From Moraxellaceae bacterium (GTDB lineage Bacteria > Pseudomonadota > Gammaproteobacteria > Pseudomonadales > Moraxellaceae), in the NCBI GenBank assembly GCA_030146505.1, contig JASLCO010000165.1:1-9061 (forward strand): 9,061 nucleotides of DNA, given 5' to 3'. Shown here one piece after another: positions 6,370 to 9,061 of this stretch. Both the position numbers and the translations under genes were made by a program. The notes beneath the pieces were generated by a model. The model was given only the letters and a program-made list of their open reading frames with translations, had not been told where the DNA came from and did no database searches. Position 1 is the first letter of the stretch; the number at the start of each line of letters is the position of its first letter.

Positions 6370-8529
6370 TCAGGCTTCGCCCTTGAGCTTCAGGCGGGCT
6401 GCATGCAGCAGCGGTTCGGTATAACCACTGGGCTGCGTGCAACCTTCAAAAATCAGGTCGCAGGCGGCCTTGTAGGCAATGCCGTCGTAAGACGGCGCCA
6501 TGGGCGTGTAAAGCGGGTCATTGGCGTTCTGCTTGTCCACCACCACGGCCATGCGCTTGAGCACGTCTTCCACCTGCGCACGGCTCACCACGCCATGACG
6601 CAGCCAGTTGGCAATGTGCTGGCTGGAAATACGCAGCGTAGCGCGATCTTCCATGAGGCCGACATTGTTGATGTCGGGCACCTTGGAACAGCCCACGCCC
6701 AGGTCCACCCAACGCACCACATAACCCAGGATGCCCTGGGCATTGTTTTCCAGCTCGGCGAGCTTTTCGGCATCGCTCCAGTTGGTATTGGGCGCCAGCG
6801 GCGGATTGAGGATGGCATCAACGGCATCGCCCGGCACATTCTTGAGCTCGTCCTGACGCGCCCTCACATTCACCTTGTGATAGTGCAGCGCATGCAGCGT
6901 GGCACCCGTCGGGCTCGGCACCCAGGCGCAGGTGGCTCCGGCATTCGGATGTGCCTGCTTGGTAGCCAGCATTTCCTTCATTTCATCGGGCTTGGGCCAC
7001 ATGCCCTTGCCGATCTGGGCACGACCCTGCAAACCGCAGGCAAGGCCGATGGAGACATTGCGGCGCTCGTAGGCGGCAATCCATTCCTGCTTTTTCACAT
7101 CGTCCTTGCGCACGACGGGGCCGGCTTCCATGGAGGTATGGATTTCATCGCCGGTACGGTCCATGAAGCCGGTATTGATGAAGATGGTACGCTCGGTGGC
7201 TGCGCGTATGCACTCCTTCAGGTTCACGGAAGTGCGGCGCTCTTCGTCCATGATGCCGATCTTGAGCGTGTTCTTCGCGAGACCCACGGCTTTTTCAGCT
7301 GCCGCAAACAGCTCGACGCTGAACGCCACTTCTTCCGGGCCATGCATCTTGGGCTTCACGATGTACGTCGAGCCGGCACGCGAATTCACCAGCGCAGGCT
7401 TTTCCGTCAGCGCACGCTTGGTGATGAGGGCGGTGATGAGCGCATCCATGATGCCTTCATACACTTCTTCGCCCTTCATCAGCACGGCAGGATTGGTCAT
7501 GAGGTGACCGACATTGCGCAGCAGCATCATGGAGCGGCCATGCAGCGTGAATTCCTGGCCCTGTGCGTTCTTGTACACGCGGTCAGCATTCATTTTACGG
7601 GTCAGCGGCTTGCCGCCCTTTTCAAAGGTTTCCTGCAGCGTGCCGGTAACGAGGCCCAGCCAGTTGCGATAGCCCTCGACCTTTTCTTCGGCATCCACGG
7701 CCGCCACGGAATCTTCGAGATCCTGAATCGTGGTGACAGCGGCCTCCACCAGCAGGTCTTTCACATGGGCGGCATCGTCCTTGCCCACGTGATGCGTGGC
7801 ATCCACCTGGATTTCCACATGCAGGCCGTTGTTCTTGAGCAGCACACCCGTGGGTGCAGCCGCATCACCAAGGAAACCGGCAAACTGTTCAGGACGGGCA
7901 AGACCGGACTTGATGCCGCTCTTGAGGGAAACCACCAGCTTGCCATCAACAATGCTGTAAGCCGTGGAGTCCACGTGCGAGCCTTCGGCCAGCGGGAAGG
8001 TTTCATCCAGGAACTGGCGGGCGAAAGCAATCACCTTGGCGCCGCGCACGGGGTTGTAGCCCTTGCCCTTTTCCGCACCGCCTTCTTCGGAAATCACATC
8101 GAAGCCGTAGAGCGCGTCATACAGCGAGCCCCAGCGGGCATTGGCCGCGTTCAGGGCATAACGCGCATTGCGCACGGGCACCACGAGCTGCGGGCCGGCC
8201 AGCGTGGCAATTTCTTCGTCCACATTCTGGGTGCTGATCTGGAAGTCCGGACCTTCCGGCACGAGGTAGCCGATTTCGGTCAGGAAGGCCTTGTAGGCGG
8301 CCTTGTCGAAGCCGGGATTGGCACGATGCCAGGCATCAATTTTTGCCTGCAATTCATCACGCTTGGCGAGCAGTACCTTGTTTTTCGGCGCGAGCTCGGC
8401 AACGACATTGGCGAAGGCAGTCCAGAACGTGGCGGCGTCTACACCGCTGCCCGGGGCAATTTCATTGGCCACCAGATCGTAGAGTTCCTTGGCGATTTCA
8501 AGATCGCCATGCTTGATGCGTTCGCTCAT
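6370..8529 (-). CDS. glcB: Malate synthase G
   Basis: A 719-residue protein (E. coli GlcB: 723) that condenses glyoxylate with acetyl-CoA to malate plus CoA in the cytosol, for glycolate/glyoxylate use and the glyoxylate bypass. The C-terminal two thirds align readily with E. coli. Arg338 (RNVGHLMT) matches E. coli R338, Glu429 (GIMDEERRTS) matches E427, Asp457 (NTGFMDRTGDEIHTSMEAGP) matches D455, and the catalytic base Asp628 (LMEDRATLRISSQH) matches D631. Cys614 in GCSKVPD is the equivalent of the redox-sensitive C617. The protein ends in the typical GYTEPLLHAARLKLK. The start ATG at 8527-8529 gives MSERIKHGDL and has GAGG 8 nt upstream; in-frame starts at 8559 and 8613 would add unsupported residues. 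It is followed by its own terminator and is probably monocistronic. A LysR-type gene lies upstream on the same strand, but the 229-nt gap argues for a separate promoter. Confidence 0.97.
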   Translation of the reverse strand: MSERIKHGDLEIAKELYDLVANEIAPGSGVDAATFWTAFANVVAELAPKNKVLLAKRDELQAKIDAWHRANPGFDKAAYKAFLTEIGYLVPEGPDFQISTQNVDEEIATLAGPQLVVPVRNARYALNAANARWGSLYDALYGFDVISEEGGAEKGKGYNPVRGAKVIAFARQFLDETFPLAEGSHVDSTAYSIVDGKLVVSLKSGIKSGLARPEQFAGFLGDAAAPTGVLLKNNGLHVEIQVDATHHVGKDDAAHVKDLLVEAAVTTIQDLEDSVAAVDAEEKVEGYRNWLGLVTGTLQETFEKGGKPLTRKMNADRVYKNAQGQEFTLHGRSMMLLRNVGHLMTNPAVLMKGEEVYEGIMDALITALITKRALTEKPALVNSRAGSTYIVKPKMHGPEEVAFSVELFAAAEKAVGLAKNTLKIGIMDEERRTSVNLKECIRAATERTIFINTGFMDRTGDEIHTSMEAGPVVRKDDVKKQEWIAAYERRNVSIGLACGLQGRAQIGKGMWPKPDEMKEMLATKQAHPNAGATCAWVPSPTGATLHALHYHKVNVRARQDELKNVPGDAVDAILNPPLAPNTNWSDAEKLAELENNAQGILGYVVRWVDLGVGCSKVPDINNVGLMEDRATLRISSQHIANWLRHGVVSRAQVEDVLKRMAVVVDKQNANDPLYTPMAPSYDGIAYKAACDLIFEGCTQPSGYTEPLLHAARLKLKGEA

Positions 8530-8565
8530 GTCGTATGCCTCATAGGTAGAAAAGCGCATCGGCCC

Positions 8566-8584
8566 GCCTGCCAGAAACGCAGGC
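8566..8584 (-). other. Small hairpin in the glcB leader
   Basis: GCCTGC (8566-8571) and GCAGGC (8579-8584) form a 6-bp stem with a 7-nt loop, about 37 nt before the glcB start codon. There is no U-run. It could affect leader stability, or it may be chance. Confidence 0.3.
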
Positions 8585-8652
8585 AGCCAACGCAACTCGG
8601 AAATGAATGCCAACGCCAGATGTCGCCGACACCCCGGAAAAAACAGGCCGGC

Positions 8653-8658
8653 ATTCTA
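8653..8658 (-). promoter_or_regulatory. Candidate -10 element of glcB
   Basis: On the minus strand TAGAAT (5/6 to TATAAT) lies about 124 nt before the glcB ATG. The expected -35 position (CTGCGC) is a poor match, so the promoter may need an activator or may lie elsewhere. An inverted repeat (8664-8687) covers the -35 region. Confidence 0.35.
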
Positions 8659-8663
8659 GCCAA

Positions 8664-8687
8664 TTCCGCGTTTCAGCGCAGGCGGAA
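8664..8687. promoter_or_regulatory. Candidate operator: inverted repeat over the glcB -35 region
   Basis: TTCCGC (8664-8669) and GCGGAA (8682-8687) are 6-bp arms with a 12-nt spacer. They immediately precede the candidate -10 and cover the weak -35 position. The placement suits a dimeric regulator. No known operator consensus is matched with confidence, and arms this short can occur by chance. Confidence 0.28.
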
Positions 8688-8758
8688 AATACCGGTGGCC
8701 CGCAGAGAGGTGGACTCCGCAGTCATCACCCGGACATGCCCTACGGCTACGCCCGGCC

Positions 8759-9061
8759 TCAATCCCGGTCCAGCGGCGGCAGTGCCGGAATCACGGGCCG
8801 TGCGGGGGATTCACGCGCCTGCGCTTCTTCCCGTTCGATGATCTGCTGCGCCGTGAACATGATGAGCTGGCGCAGCCAACGGTGCGCGGCGTTGTGATGC
8901 AGCAGCGGACTCCAGGCCATCTTGAGCTCGAATTCCGGGATGTGGAAAGGTGGCTCCTTGATGACAAGACGCGGATTGGAAAGCTGCAAACGCGCCACCC
9001 GCGTCGGCAGCGTGGCAATCAGGTCCGCGTTTTCCGCCAGCAGCGCCGGCATCTGGTAGTG
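8759..9061 (-). CDS. LysR-type transcriptional regulator, C-terminal end (5' part outside window)
   Basis: The frame runs open off the right edge of the window; 100 residues and a TGA are visible. HYQMPALLAENADLIATLPT, then LVIKEPPFHIPEFELKMAWS and HHNAAHRWLRQLI, is the usual final part of the LysR effector-binding domain: a last strand, the Pro-rich turn, the hydrophobic strand before the W, and the HRWLR helix. The tail after LIMFTAQQIIEREEAQARES is charged and Pro-rich and unlike the conserved core. The helix-turn-helix and ligand-contact residues are not visible, so target and effector cannot be named. It is transcribed toward glcB, with no clear terminator between them, and could regulate it (inference only). 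The ATG at 9052 is internal, not the start. Confidence 0.85.
   Translation of the reverse strand, partial: HYQMPALLAENADLIATLPTRVARLQLSNPRLVIKEPPFHIPEFELKMAWSPLLHHNAAHRWLRQLIMFTAQQIIEREEAQARESPARPVIPALPPLDRD

Noticed and set aside
6185..6424. 79-codon plus-strand frame in the spacer after the desaturase
   Set aside because: It translates straight through the long inverted repeat and the terminator and overlaps glcB; no sign of coding.
8590..8640. Possible sigma54 promoter before glcB (minus-strand TTGGCAT with TTGCG)
   Set aside because: The GG and GC elements are about 16 nt apart, not the required 10.
8701..8758. Possible terminator after the LysR gene
   Set aside because: Only short GC-rich partial palindromes and no U-run on the minus strand, so not called.
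6403..8841. 812-codon plus-strand open frame opposite glcB
   Set aside because: It shares triplet register with glcB, so its stops would need TTA, CTA or TCA codons in glcB, which are rare in this high-GC gene. The product is His/Gly-rich with no recognisable domain, while glcB is unmistakable.

Overview
The window looks like a chromosomal segment of a mid-to-high GC (about 60% by eye) pseudomonadote, most likely a gammaproteobacterium. The pointers are a DUF748 envelope protein, a PP_4765-type flavoprotein, an isoform-G malate synthase, and intergenic palindromes of the Pseudomonas/Xanthomonadales REP kind (AGGAGCGGCTTTAGCCG arms). No tRNA, rRNA, CRISPR array, transposase or phage gene is visible. 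Every gene fits the same high-GC codon use, so this reads as core chromosome, not an island.

Layout. (1) 1-2931 (+): the C-terminal part of a large DUF748/AsmA-like envelope protein; its start lies outside the window. (2) 2951-3042: a REP-type inverted repeat, then a bidirectional terminator shared by converging genes. (3) 3029-5344 (-): a probable three-gene operon, read from right to left: an XRE-type helix-turn-helix regulator, a PP_4765-family FAD flavoprotein and a small GIY-YIG nuclease-fold protein. The last two genes overlap by 8 nt, and the stop codon of the last lies inside the terminator loop. (4) 5345-5528: a divergent, locally AT-rich intergenic region. (5) 5529-6077 (+): a compact CarF/TMEM189 (PEDS1)-type lipid desaturase homologue. 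This is the most notable gene here because characterised relatives make the vinyl-ether bond of plasmalogens. (6) 6078-6369: a spacer with three palindromic repeat units and a second bidirectional terminator. (7) 6370-8529 (-): complete malate synthase G (glcB). (8) 8530-8758: glcB leader and promoter region. (9) 8759-9061 (-): the C-terminal end of a LysR-type regulator, cut by the window edge.

Functional links. Malate synthase G condenses glyoxylate with acetyl-CoA. The LysR gene just upstream on the same strand may or may not control it. The XRE regulator sits head-to-head with the desaturase and heads the flavoprotein/GIY-YIG operon, so it is the natural candidate regulator of both sides. 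That is inference from position only. I see no convincing multi-gene novel system; the strongest lead is the desaturase and its divergent regulator.
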